NCBI GenBank assembly: GCA_034509425.1
Contig: JAVTVJ010000668.1
Span: forward strand, 372,001-436,000
DNA length: 64,000 nucleotides
Direction of reading: 5' to 3'
Source of the DNA: Eopsaltria australis
Taxonomy: Eukaryota > Chordata > Aves > Passeriformes > Petroicidae
Shown one piece after another: positions 26,701-39,000 of the stretch. Made by a program: the position numbers and the translations under genes. The notes under the pieces are model-generated. The model searched no databases, was not told where the DNA came from, and worked only from the letters and a program-made list of their open reading frames with translations. Position 1 is the stretch's first letter; each line of letters starts with the position of its first letter.

Positions 26701-29700
26701 TGACTAACTAAACACTTTTCAGCAGTATTTAACATGCCTGTAGTTAACCCACATAATCTCAGCCTTTTCTGACATAATGCTGTTGAAGAGCTGTATGGTC
26801 GATTCATGGCCAATTGTCACACAGAGTGCTATAGCCAATGTTGTTTTGTATGTGATTTAAGTGGAGACATGGGTATTTCTTTTCTGCTATCCAGCAATAA
26901 TTTTTATGATTTCAGGCAGAGTTTCCAGTTACACTTGTTAATTCAGACATGCTGAATACTAGTCTGGGAACAGAAGCTTTGTCCTGATATGGTGGTCACA
27001 GCCCCTTTTATTTATTCTGAAAGCAACATGCTCTTCTCTTGGCTGTATGTGATGGCAAAGCAATCTCTTTTGATTGCAATCTCTTTTTCAAAAATCAGGT
27101 TTTTAAATGGGGCATGATGCAGATTCTAGACCAGAGCAAGGCCCCTGTGGGTGAGCTGTTCTCAAATTACAGCTCTTCAACTCAACTGTGTGTCAGAGAA
27201 GCAATGTGCAAAATCTGGTTATTTGAAAAATAGGCATGAACTTCTAGTTAACTCTTTAATAAGTTAAAATAGACATCTCTGTGAATATGCAAACAATAGA
27301 AAGGCAAGTTTTGTGTGGGGAAAAAATACAAAATAATACTGATACCAGCACAGGATGTTTTTGTGAACTGTAGTCAACTTGCCAGGAGTGATTTTTGCTT
27401 TATTAAACCCAGATCTTTTTACTAACCCCAAGGACTTACTACTCAGAATACTCTCCCTTGTGAAAATACTAGCCTTAAACCAGATAATTTTCAGTACTGC
27501 TAGGCAAATTTAAGAAAATATTAAACATATTTTTCCTTCAGAAAAAACCCTTGCTTCATGTGGTATCAAAACATTTCTGACATCTCTGAATATTCATACA
27601 CTTGGCAAAGCTGAATTTCATTTGGTATCAGTGAAATTGGTAATAATTATGCTCTTTATTACAGAGTGTTACAGAAAACCTTCTTACAAAAGATCACTGA
27701 CTTCAATATTGTGTTTTCTTAGTGGAGGCTTATTACTTACTTTGAATGAAGATGTAAAATTTTGTGAGATCCCATGGGAGAAATCACTCACCTGCACTTA
27801 CGCCACACATGAAGCGTCCAATTAGAATCATCTCAAAGGACTGGGCTATTTTGCTGCAGCCCATGATAGATGCTGCCACTATCATGAGCACGTTGTTGCA
27901 CAAGAGACATTTCTTTCTGTGAGTGCAAGAAAATGAAAAGATTTTTTGTGACTCAGAAGGGAAATGGCACTTAATGCCATGCAGGAAGTCTTGGCTGGAG
28001 TTGTCTCGATAGTTTTTTGACATTACACATCTGTGGTCCAGGACAAAAGAAGCACTGGGTACTTTGGACTCGTGGCTGCACCTGGGAGTTTGGGAACATT
28101 TCTGGGTTGTGTAGCAGAGAAAACTCTGAAGGCTTTCTGCACTTGAACATCCACTGTGAAACACGTTATTGCACACCAGCAAGGACCTCAATGCCTCAGG
28201 ATTTTGAGTGGCACTTTCAAGAAGCCATTCTGACTTCAGCCAGGCTCTGCCTTTCCTCATTGCTGAGATGAACCCAGTCTGAGGAGCAGTGCTTGGTGTG
28301 ACAGGCTGGCAACACAGTCCCTGCCACAGGACATGGGCAGAGAGCAGGAAAATCAGCTGCCACCACAGCCAGGCTGGCTCTGCTACAGCCATGACTAAGT
28401 CTAAAAGTCTGTCTCACTTAAAACCTCAACTATCATTTCCTTGAGCTAAGATTCAATTGACAAATTGTCTTTAAACATACATACTTGCCAAATTTGACAG
28501 TGAGGTATCTGCTCCCTGAAGAACCCAAGAGACCTCCTATGCCAAAGATGGACACGGTGATGGACCACAGGAACAAGAGGTTATCCTGTTGGATGGGGTG
28601 GCCATAGCGCTCCAGCCAAGTTTCATTAATGAAAGCCTTAACATGCTGAGACAGAAAAAGAAATGTCATTAACAATACCTGTGACAGCAGTGCAGGTGTT
28701 TTATTATATTTACAAAATAATTTTGTTGCTTCAGCTGAAGTTTCTCTTTCATATAGGCTTTGAAAGTGTGTATCAGCTAACAGACATGGTGTAATAGAGT
28801 GTGCTATGCTTGTTCTGCCTTTAAAAGTTCAGTCTTTGGGTTTTTTATCCTTGAAATCCGAGGAAGTGAGGCGTGGACTGGTACTAAAGAATAGTGTAAA
28901 CAGTGATACAAAGTCCTGTAAATGAGTTATGGGTTTTCTCTCACATACCTGCCAAGAATGCCACATCACACAGTGCCTGTTCAGTGCAGTTCCTAAATAT
29001 TTCTCACTCAGAATTTAGTGCTCTGAAGCCACAAAATAATGCTTTTGCCATAAAGTGATGTCTAAAAAATAGTGATGTTTTCCCTCCAGACTTCAGTGCC
29101 CTTAATGGAAGTTTTACCTGAGATCAGTGGAGAGAAGCAGAGGTTTTCCTAGAGCATGGCTCACTTGTTCTGTTTTTCTGTGAGGATGGATGACCATAAA
29201 AATATCAACTGAAGCCACTGAAGTAGGCACATGTGCTGTAAGATTTTAGGAGGGACAGATGCCACCCTAGTCAGTGTGTGTCTTCTGAGGAGCAGTTCTA
29301 TTAACAACAACCTGCAGAGCTCTTTTCTTCTGTTTGCAACACTTATGTTCTGCTGTCCACGACAGCACAGCATAGCAAATGGGAAATGAGAGGAGAATTC
29401 TGTGGTTAAACCCTTTCTGAATGCCAGAGGAGCATCCTCAGGCAGCAATGAAGAGCCAGTGCTCTCATTAACCAGCGTGCCATGGGCATCTTTGCCTACC
29501 TGAGACATGTAGGTGATGGTAGAAATTTGGAAACCGATTTGGAATGTGCCACCAATGCCCAGGACAGCGATCATTCGAAAGAGCCCCTGGTACTGCACCT
29601 GCAGAAGCAGAACAAAATCTCCTTAAGGCTGTAGCCACATCAGCCTGTTCTCACAATGTTTTTCATTCTCCAGAAATCTGATTTCTTCAGGGGATTTTTA

Positions 29701-30202
29701 GGTAGGAATGTTCCCTGTGCTTGCCCTGCTGTGAGATGTACATTCTCCTGTGATTTCCCTCCATCCAGCTCAAGGAAGGACAGCTTCCACAAACATCCTG
29801 GTCAAGGCAGCACGGCTGCTGGCACCCAGTCCTGTTCCCTGCCTCTCAAAACCTCTGCCTGCCATGTCCTGCACTAAATAACTAGATATATTTAACAAAG
29901 CACTTTTTCTTATTAGGTGAGCAAAGCAAATTATGTTTGTAGATAAGCAGATATTTTCCAGTCAATGAAAACATTTAAGACACATTAACATATTGATAAA
30001 AATATAACAAAGATGAATGGCAGAGCATATGAAGTGCTGAAATACCTCAAGATAATGGGCAGAGCCACTCCCAAGATGCTTTAAGTGAACAGGATACTGA
30101 GATGGCAATTTTGTTTTCCTTGACACCCCAGTAGCACACAAAAATATCACAGATGTGAATTTCCCACCAAGCACTTACCAGGTTTGATAGGAAACCCGTC
30201 AT
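20737..30202 (-). CDS. SLC2A11L: SLC2A11-like facilitative transporter, copy B (12 coding exons, 499 aa)
   Basis: A class II GLUT of the GLUT11 type. Coding exons in order: 30179-30202, 29500-29598, 28485-28645, 27792-27916, 26267-26396, 25912-26060, 25111-25298, 23973-24083, 23796-23897, 22679-22754, 21259-21386, 20737-20943. They sum to 1500 bp in frame with GT-AG borders. The start is MTGFLSNL. Motifs: FINETW with its sequon, FGKKK after TM2, FEMILIGRFMCG, VGEISPRKLRG, VGQISGQR (TM5 Gln kept), QLCGINAIYFY (TM7 N-A-I kept), [29 protein letters not shown]-terminus CTKL. PESPR reads PESPP, so the arginine is lost. The intron before exon 6 holds a 72-bp tandem duplication close to its acceptor. 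A remnant of another copy lies 3.7-4.5 kb upstream and could in principle supply an alternative first exon, but its exon 2 is broken. Confidence 0.93.
26069..26212. repeat. 72-bp tandem duplication in intron 5 of copy B
   Basis: Two adjacent units of about 72 bp share long identical runs (ttcattgcattggctt and gagaaaggaatggatgg in each). The array starts about 9 bp beyond the high-coordinate end of exon 6, so it covers the branch-point and distal acceptor region of that intron. Confidence 0.8.
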
Positions 30203-33200
30203 CTCTGCCTGAGGGCTGGTTGTCCAGTGTGTGATGTGGCTTTGTCATCACAGGCTTGTGTCTCTCTGTCTCCTGCCTGCTGCTACAGCAGTGGGCATTT
30301 GGCTTCAGGGGTCAGAGTTAAATTTTTACTATTCCATCTTCACTCACTTATATTTACTTCGGCTGGCCAAAGTTAACACTGCCAGATTAAATATTTCAGG
30401 AAATAATTACATCTAGTCCAGTCTCCAGGGGGAAAGTTTCAAAGGAAAGGAAATTTGCATCGGGGGACCAGTGAGGGTTTTGGGAAGAAAAACGAGAAGA
30501 GTTCAGGCAAAACAATCCAAATAGTTTTCTAGGAACAGTAAAATGCTTTATTTCTATGGTAAAGACTAGTGTGTACATCTGCCATAATCTGCAGAAAGCA
30601 AAAAGCACTGGTACAAGGTTTAGGTACTGTTATTTATTAATAAGTAAAGTATGTGGTGTTCTGTTTCAGATTCTCCTATAAAGTAAATATTGTAATTAGA
30701 AGGAAAATAGGCAAATTTCAGAGCCTAATTTTGCTGCTCTGGCCTTATGGATCAGTCAGACTGTGCTGAGGAAGGGTATTTATTCTCTGGTGTTTATGGG
30801 GATGTTTGTCAACCAGGTGAGAAAGCAGTAAGAGACTAAGACTCATGAAAGTTGTCAGAGAAGGTAAATATGCCCTTGTGAATTGGGATAGGACCACTGA
30901 GATCTTACTCCCTCAGATTTCACCTTTGACACAGAACAGCTGCAAAATCAGTGCTGCAGGCATCGAAAAAATCACCTTTGGTTCCCAGAGGCTCCTTTCC
31001 TGTGAGGTAAAGCTCAAACTGCAGCTCCATGTGGAGCCAGCACCTGGAAAAAAGAGGTTGGTTTGCCTGGGGCTTTCATGTGTGGCTGATGCCCTCTGCT
31101 CTTCTTGCCTTCAAAGCCTTCTGCTCATTCTCCTCAAGCCAGGGGACTGTCCCCACCCCCAAAGCCTGGGGTGGGGGCAAGTGGGGCTATGGGGTTATCC
31201 TGAGGCCCTCAGTAAATGCTCAAGCTCACCCTCAGGTCCTGTACTTTCAGTTTATAAAACACAGAATGCAATTATTTACAGAGGGGTTCACTGCAAATCC
31301 TGTGTGTCTAAATAAGTGAGAAAAAAAGAAAAAGCATGTTAATATTAAAACCTTGGTTACTTGGGTAATTCCAACTATTGCCTATATAACTGCAGAGCAA
31401 ATGCTGTTTGTCCTGGCTGCAGCAGGGTTTAGAATGATTTGGCATTTTTTGTGTTTTCTCTTGAGCACCAACATTGTAACTAATTGCACATCTCCTGGCT
31501 ATTGTTTCAAAATGTTAATGTTTCCTTTTCATTATGTATTGTTTCTCAAATTGTAGTGAGGTGTAGGGAGGCTGCGTCATAAGGATTCACTCCTTGAAAA
31601 TAATTACTGAGGACCTCAAATAGCAGCAAATTTCCACCAGAAAGTGAAATTTCTCTTACTTTTTGAGGGATTTCTGGTGATTCTGAGCCATGGTACTATT
31701 CCACTTCATTAGCAATTTCAGGAGAATTTCCTTCTAGGAGCTTACTTCTTGGATTTTTGTCAAGTCAATGAAATGGACCATTTCTATTGAGATTGTCTCA
31801 TATATTCCTGAAAAAGCTGTTACACTGGAGGTTGTGCACAGTTTCATGTTTAAAGAATTATTACCGAGTTAAGGAGATCTTGCAATTATTTTTTTTCATA
31901 GAGCAGAAAGAAATGCTTGCTGTGAAAGGGAGAAACACATGAACCCCACCTTCAGGAGGTGTTTCAAACAATTTTTTCTGAAGAGCTGAAAGTCAGGCTT
32001 GGTTCCAGCTTGAGCCACACTGGATTGCTCATTGTGGATGACTGAAGCCACCTGGAGTTTAATTCTGCACTGAGACAAACTCAGTGGTTTCTTTTAGATT
32101 TGATTTGGGTTTGTTATAATGCAAAACTCAAAATGAAATTCTGAATAACAAAATCATGGAGAGTGGAACTAAAAAAGATGTTTAGGTACAAAACATGTTC
32201 TAAGTGAAATCTAAGAGTTTAACATAGCCCATAATTTATGTTACAATGACTTGTTGATTGTTGACTGCTCTCACATTTTCAAGGTTATGTGAGAGTGATT
32301 CTCATTCATGAAGATTCCACTTGTGTCTGTGAAAAAATTTTGATATCTTTTCCCATAATAGAAAACAATCATTTGCCTTTGGTTTGCAGTCTGCAAGCAT
32401 CAAGGTCTTTTATGACCTCAATATGTGGTCTTTCTTCTTACCAATTGATGCAGGTGATACTTCCTCAAGAGAAGTATTTCCTGTAAAGCAATGAGGTCTC
32501 TTCCTAAAATCTAACATGCCAAATTCTTATGTTATTTTCATAACAAAGTTTCCCTTTGTCTCTAAAAGGAAGAGGAAGATGAAGATGTTGAGCTGATGAG
32601 AATCTCAGTAAAGATGAGGTTTTCCTGGAAATAAATCAGAGAAGGATAATTTTATTTTATTTTTTTTTTGATCCTCCTTCTACAGCATTTTGAACATGAT
32701 CTCAAAATGATGACAATGATGGCAAAGTTTAACTTTGGGAAATCTTTGGTTACTGTGACATGATACACTCCAGTCTTTAGGTGTGAAACAGCAATGGAAA
32801 TAAAGTAGTTAAAATTTTCTTCTTTCCTGAAGGCAAGATAGGCAGGGTGAGCAATCAAAATAATTTGAGGTGTCACTTGCAGAATATGAAAGAAAGGCCC
32901 TGGGATGGGATGAAAACAACTCACGAACATTAGTACTGGCAGGTTAATCATCCACTCTCTGGTTTATCAGTAACTGCAAGGCATTCAGCAATAGTGAGCA
33001 TTTGGGAGAAGAGGCCTCCTGAGGTCTGGCACTGTGGATCAGTGCAGTTTGGGAGGATGAGTGCTGGAGATGGAAAGGTTTATTAAGCCATGAAGCAGAA
33101 GAGGTGCCCAGCAAAGCAACCTGGCTTCTTGCAGGAGGCACTGGAGCTGTAAGGGAGCCAGCACGGCCAGACTTCATAGGAGAGGGACAGAGGGATCCAA

Positions 33201-33924
33201 GGCTCCTGTTTTTAAAGCAGCCATGGTGCTGTGTGACAGGGATGGACAGTCCCTCTGCAGTGTCCCAGCTGTGCTTCTGCTGAGACCAATTCCTGCAAAA
33301 GGACCAGCACAGAGATTAAAATCAGAGAGAAGGAACTGAGACATGAAAGGGGAAGTTACTGCAGCAGAACACACCATTGACCTGGTGCAGTGCCAAGAGT
33401 GAACACTGATCCCAATGTGTGTTTTCCATCTCTCTGTTGAGTTAGCAGCTCCATGGCTTTAATGTCTGCTCAGCACAGCTCAGAGGTGCTGCCACCTGCA
33501 ATTGCACTTCAGTGTGAAACCCCTGCAGACAGGGAATGAACAGCATGGAAAAGATAAACATAACATTTGTGTTCCATTTGGCCTCATGCCGTTCTCATTG
33601 TCACACAGGAGACCCAGGCATTAGAAATTCCCCTTTGTAACATTGCTAGGGAAGCTGCAAGCTGTGCTGTCAGAGAGGGCACAGGAAGAGGGCATGGCAG
33701 CAACATCACTCAAGTGGAGACTGATGTGTTTGGTACCTGGGCATGCCTGCTCAGAGGCAGCTACAGGCGAGCTCTGATTCTTTTCTTCTGCAAAGAAGAG
33801 TGGGTGGAAAGAGCTGGGAATGAAAAGTCAATGGGAACAATTTGAAATTTGATTTGGGAAGCACCCTTTACATTTTCACCCCACCATCAATGAGTCCTGA
33901 AGATGCTGTATCTGCTTTTCTTAT
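30203..33924. other. Intergenic upstream of copy B
   Basis: The left end holds the copy B promoter region (30315-30400). The rest is AT-leaning with chance ORFs only, including a 156-codon plus-strand ORF at 30845-31315 that shows no recognisable domain. I searched by eye for exons 3-12 of the relic copy that begins at 34683 and found none. Confidence 0.55.
30315..30400 (-). promoter_or_regulatory. Upstream conserved block pair, copy B
   Basis: The plus-strand blocks gagttaaatttttac (30315) and gattaaatatttcagg (30385) lie 113 and 183 bp upstream of the start codon. They match the pair seen upstream of copy A in both sequence and spacing. Confidence 0.45.
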
Positions 33925-34683
33925 CGTGGGTGAGGATTTGTTCAGAGAGGTTTGAAAGGGACTTGTGAGGGATCCACCAGCTCCCAACACAAAGAGCATT
34001 ACAGCCAAGCACTGGTGCTGAACATGCAAGGAACAGCACAAGCTCATCACAGAGGGAGCTGTGATAGCACAGTCCCTGCATTTCTAGGGTATTGGCTGGT
34101 TTGGTGATGCTCAAACCACCTCAGCAGAACATGCAAAGCATAAATGCAAAAAACCAGATAAAGGTTCTGGATTTTCAGTTTTGCTGCTCTTCACAATAAC
34201 TGACTAAACAATCCACCAAACCTTTCTTTTCAAATGTACCATTTCATAACATTATCAGGCTGCCAGCTAGGATAGTAGCCTGCTAGTATCACACTTGGAC
34301 GTGGAAACAAGCAGGTAAAAATGATACATAAATACCTCATCATCTAAGAATTACAGCAATTTCATTTTTAATTTTTTTAAATTAGTTTTTCTAACCAGCT
34401 GGAACTCCCTTCAAAGTTACCATGATGATTTAGTCCAGAACATTAAGTCTGTGTCTTTTGATTTTTTAAATTGTAAATGTTATCTCTAATTTTTACAGTT
34501 ACAAGTTTAAAAGGATTATCCCCTGCCTACCCTATTATTTTGAAAAAGTTTGGTAAATATGTAATGAATTTTCTTTAGGAATGGCAATTGCAGCAGGCAA
34601 CCTCTCAGTTCTTCTGAAAGTTAATGCTAACAGCTGGTGCTGCCAGCTGCAGTACTCACCACTTCTGGAAGGAGCTTTTCCAT
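33925..34683 (-). pseudogene. 5' remnant of a sixth SLC2A11-like copy (exons 1 and 2)
   Basis: The segment 34660-34683 encodes eight codons (MEKLLPEV) followed by GTGAGT, exactly the size and position of the 24-bp first exon of copies B and C. About 636 bp downstream, 33925-34023 translates to a block starting VQHQCLAVMLFVLGAGG and ending FQTSLNKSSPT. It aligns along its length with exon 2 of copy C (VQYRRLLLMIVVLGIGG to FQMSVINYTSP), apart from an apparent one-codon deletion near the end. The acceptor that should read CAG reads CAT, and the donor GTAAGA reads ATAAGA, so exon 2 cannot splice normally. No exons 3-12 were found between here and copy B. I read this as a tandem copy that lost its body. 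An alternative is that exon 1 survives as a distant alternative first exon of copy B. Confidence 0.75.
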
Positions 34684-34796
34684 CCTATATCCAAAGGGTG
34701 GCTGATCCCAGGCAGACAGAACTGTCACACTGAGAAGTGTTTTCTCCCATGCCTCTTCTGCACCTTCAGCTTAAGTGACCATCCTACTCTGAGGCT

Positions 34797-34887
34797 GAGG
34801 TTAATGTTTACTTCGTATGATTTCAGTTCATTTATGGTTTTTGTAGCAATTGGACAATGCTTAAAATGGGTGGATTCAATATTTCAG
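34797..34887 (-). promoter_or_regulatory. Upstream conserved block pair, relic copy
   Basis: The plus-strand blocks gaggttaatgtttacttc (34797) and ggattcaatatttcag (34872) lie 114 and 189 bp upstream of the relic start codon. Keeping the promoter-like pair supports the reading that this is the 5' end of a former gene. Confidence 0.45.
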
Positions 34888-36032
34888 TCCCTCAGCAGGA
34901 GAGGGCCCTCTGAATGGGAACGTTCAGTAGCATGAGGGCTCCCTGTTGTGACATAGGGAGTGAATATAAAATCTAAATCAGGTTTCAATTGCTGGAACAC
35001 ACACTGGGCTTTAATATCAGATCTTCTTCTGTGGTTATTCCTTTAGAAGCAGTGAGTATATTATTTGAAATTTTAAAATAGAAAACCTCCTAAAACTCAA
35101 CATTAATTCAGACCTCAGCACAATGATAATAAATAGGAATGTTTAAACTGCAGACAGAAAGTGGTCCTGCTAAAGAGAAGGCCTAAAATACCATTTGCAA
35201 TCATGACAGAAACAGGAAAAACACTTGATCATCCTGTACAAAGGTAGAAGAGTTTGGGGAGGGAGGGATTGGATGCTGCAGTGGCCAGCAGGACTGGCAG
35301 CCCTGGAGCAGCCCAATGCAGGGGTGCTGTGGAGATCAGCAGTGAGGTGTGGGATCAGGTGTGCAGCGGGTCCTAGAGCAGCACACAGCCAGCACACACG
35401 GCATCACAACTTCTGCTTTTTTATTGAGTAGTTACTTATTTATAAAATGGGCTGAATTTTCAAGCTGTCTACTCTCTCAGTACTCTCTCAAAGTCTGAGA
35501 CTCTGGCTCTCTCCAGGGCTCTTGTCTTCCAGCTCTCAGCACTGTGTGTATTTGTTAACCCTGGTGCCATCCATGAATATATCACACAAAATCCCCCCTG
35601 ATTTTGCTGCAACTGATGTGCATGGAGAGTGCAGTCAGTTTGCTCCAGAGGACAAAAGTGAGAGTTCTTCTGTACCAAATTCCTGGGAGTCAGGGCTGAT
35701 CCCTGACAGCCAGGACATGCAGCGAATTGATGTCAGCTCAAGGAAACAGAAGATGTTATTCTACCTGGTATTTGTTCATGAGCAGGGTTCACAATCAATC
35801 CTAAGTCCTTTACAGTGTGAGAGCATAAAGAGATGACACGAAAATTGTTTGCAAGAACTCTGGTTATGTTTAATCCTATCTTCATCCTGCTCTTAATCCT
35901 GAGCAGAATTTTCTTACAAAGTAAGAAACATAGACACAAATCTTGCTGCTTTAAAATGAAAGCAACGGAGAAAAACTTGAACTACAATTGGCATGTTATG
36001 CCTGGACAGTGGAAATTACTTATGGTGGCTTA
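34888..36032. other. Intergenic, includes likely 3' UTR of copy C
   Basis: No coding block was seen. An AATAAA hexamer on the minus strand at 35420-35425 lies about 600 bp past the copy C stop and may end its transcript. Confidence 0.5.
35420..35425 (-). other. Possible polyadenylation signal of copy C
   Basis: A minus-strand AATAAA about 600 bp downstream of the copy C stop codon. It is a single motif without further support. Confidence 0.35.
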
Positions 36033-39000
36033 TCAGAGTTTGGTGCAAAGTGTCTTTTCTTCAGCAGCATTCATCTCCACAGCCTGGTGACGTTTCCTCT
36101 TAAATGGGCAGGTTTTGAATTCTTCTGTGATTTCAGAGGTTGACTTCCCTTTTGTTTCTGGGAGGAACAGGTAGATAAGAGCTGCTGAAATGACCAGGAC
36201 AGCAATAAAGATGAGGAAGCAAAAAGGACCAAGAAGCATCTGGAGATAAAAAATAGAACAAGATGAGAGATTTCCTTGGCAACACTTGCCCCTAGAGATT
36301 CTAGAAACTTGTAGATTTGTTCCTGTGAAATAAGGAATTTTACAGAAATGATATTTATTTATCTTTTCAATCTGTTCTTGGGGCAGCAGGTGGTTTCTGA
36401 AGTATTGGGAAGGGTTTTACATAAATGGCCTCCATATGCTGTAGCAATGAGGGATTCACAGTTTTGATCATCTACAAGTCATTTCATCCTACTCCCTGTC
36501 CAGATCAGCCTAGAAATCCAGACTGATTTGACAGAGTCAAAGAGAAGATTTGAATCAAATTACGTACTACAGCAAAGGGGAAAATCATTCCAGTGAAGGT
36601 GAGGCCAAGCCAGATGACAATTCCACCAATCACAAAAGCAGAGGCCCTTGTTGAGAGGGTGAAGATTTCATTCATGACAGACACAACAACTCCAGCTGAG
36701 GAAAAAAAAAACCAATATAAAAAGGTGATAGGAACATTGTTGTAATTGTCCATTTCCCATGGAAGATACCTCAGTTCTGCTGCTGCGGGAATTCTGTTGT
36801 GTTTTCAAGACATTCATGCTTGTTACGTGCAACCCTTACAATAATAAAGGCTGCCATTTGAATTTAAAGACTTGAGTAACTACTGGTAGTGCTTAGTGAG
36901 AGAACTTGCAGAGTAAATCCAGAGTAAATCTTAGGTGAGTGAGGTTCTGCCAGAGATCTGTGAGTTTGGGGCTGGTGTTACTGATGTAGGTGATTAAGGG
37001 TGACATTAAGAGAGGACAGGCAAGGACAGAGCAGTGCTGAGAGACAGATTGTGTGTGCTGTCAGGTGTCAGTCTTTCATAGAGTAGGATTTTACAGGTGA
37101 GCTGGGAAAACTCTGGCATTTTGGAAAAACCTACCTCTACCCTTTGGCAGAGATCAGCCATCTGAACCTGAGTGCACTGAACAGTACTCACACCGTGCAA
37201 AACAAGTCTTCATGAACTGATTAACATGAATTTATTTGGTTTGAACCTGTAATCCAGTGAGAGAAAACAGGGTCCTGATTCATCTGGGTGTGAATGATTT
37301 AATGTCATTTGTTAAAGAAATTGTTCCTTGCGTAATTAATTCATCAAAAATTGAGATTCTCTCAGTTTCAACTAAGCTGTTGATTTTCAAAGAGGTACTC
37401 ACACATTCTAGTTCTGCTTCTATACATTCATGGCCTGTGCTTATCCCTGCGGTCCAAGCTTTCCTGTTGCTTTTATTGTTGTACTCACCTGGTCCTATTC
37501 CATAAGCAATGATGAACAAAAAGATGAGAACAACACTGCAGTAACGCAACCAGAGGAACTGATCCTAGACAAAGGCAAGGGAGGGAAGAGAACGAAAATT
37601 AATTTTATAGCTGTAACACAGCTGATCTGAGCACAGGAGCAGCAATTATTTGTGAAAAACCCATGATGCTGAGCTGTGTAATAGGCGCTCTCTAGACCTG
37701 CTTATCTTTCTTCACTGAACACAGTGGAAGGCCAGAAGCAGCTCATGGTGTCACGTCTACAGAGGTCAGCTTGCATTTAGAAGACATTCTGACCTGCTGG
37801 TTTGGACATGAAATCTGCTGCCCTGCACAGAGAATTCTGATGCAGGGCCACTCCCGAGACACGTTTGCTTACACTCAGCAGAAGGCTTGTTTCAAGCAAG
37901 CCCAGGATCAGTGCCATCAGCAAATAACCCCCGCACAGGAGCGTTCGGCGTCCGAACCGATCGATTATGGAGCTCTGAGGAACAGAAGAAAAATGCCTGT
38001 CACTGGGAGCATGGCAAAATCCAACTGTGAGCCATCCAACAAGTCAAGCATTCTCCTTGAGTTCTTTTCCTTCAGAGAACACAAATCTTACTGGCACCAA
38101 GTTTGTTATTTTATCGAGTTCCTTCTACACTCTAATGCTATGAATTACCATCACTTTCCAGCATTGCAGCTACTTCTTAAACACTGTAATTAATGGAATC
38201 ATGTTACAACTACATTTTAATGTATAGATATACACAAATATATGGAAATGAGTACACATGTTTATGTTTGAATGACATTTCATAAGGGATTCTTATCAGA
38301 AATTAAGATGAATGAACATGGGAAGAAACACATGAAAATTGGGACAAAGTTTGCAGTGGATGGTAACAACCACTGTACAGATATATGCAGCACCACAGAA
38401 AAATTCTTTGTTCATAAGGAGAAGATTCATTTGTTCCAAGGAAGAATACTTTTAATTCTTAAAACCCCAGGAAGCTCTGACTTACACAGAATATGATAGA
38501 GATGAGTTCAGAGATTGAAACTCCTAGAGATACGTAGGGGATTATGTTTTCCTGTAGGTTGGCTGTCTGAAAAATTTCTGAAGTGTAAAAGGTGATCTGT
38601 GAAATAAGAAAAATAAAGGATAGTTAATAGATGTGATATGTGCTTATCCAGCATCACTTAGAGCTAGATTTGTCATCACTGCAAAACCAGCAGTGCATTA
38701 TCTGGGTTAGTAGAGGTAACATAAGTGCTCCAGATGTGAGAAAACAAAAGGTTAATGTTGATCAAGGAAAGGGATTTGTAAGGAAAAAAAAGGGAAAAGA
38801 AAAGTAGTTGAAAGGAGCACACTGCCTGTAAGACATGGGGAAAAGGTGTCGTTTTGGCAAAAAGGAAAGGGACAAGACAAGAGAAAGAAAAGCAAATCTC
38901 AGCCTTGGCAGACCATACATTGTCAAGCAATGTATTGATTCTGTTGCCCTTTCCAGTTGCTAAACAGGAGCTGCTCATCTGCAGAGTCCCTGAGGGAATG

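Noticed and set aside
27784..28392. 202-codon minus-strand ORF as a separate protein
   Set aside because: It is exon 4 of copy B read through into intron 3; only 27792-27916 is coding.
30845..31315. 156-codon plus-strand ORF in the intergenic region
   Set aside because: No recognisable domain, no splice context and ordinary base composition; probably chance.
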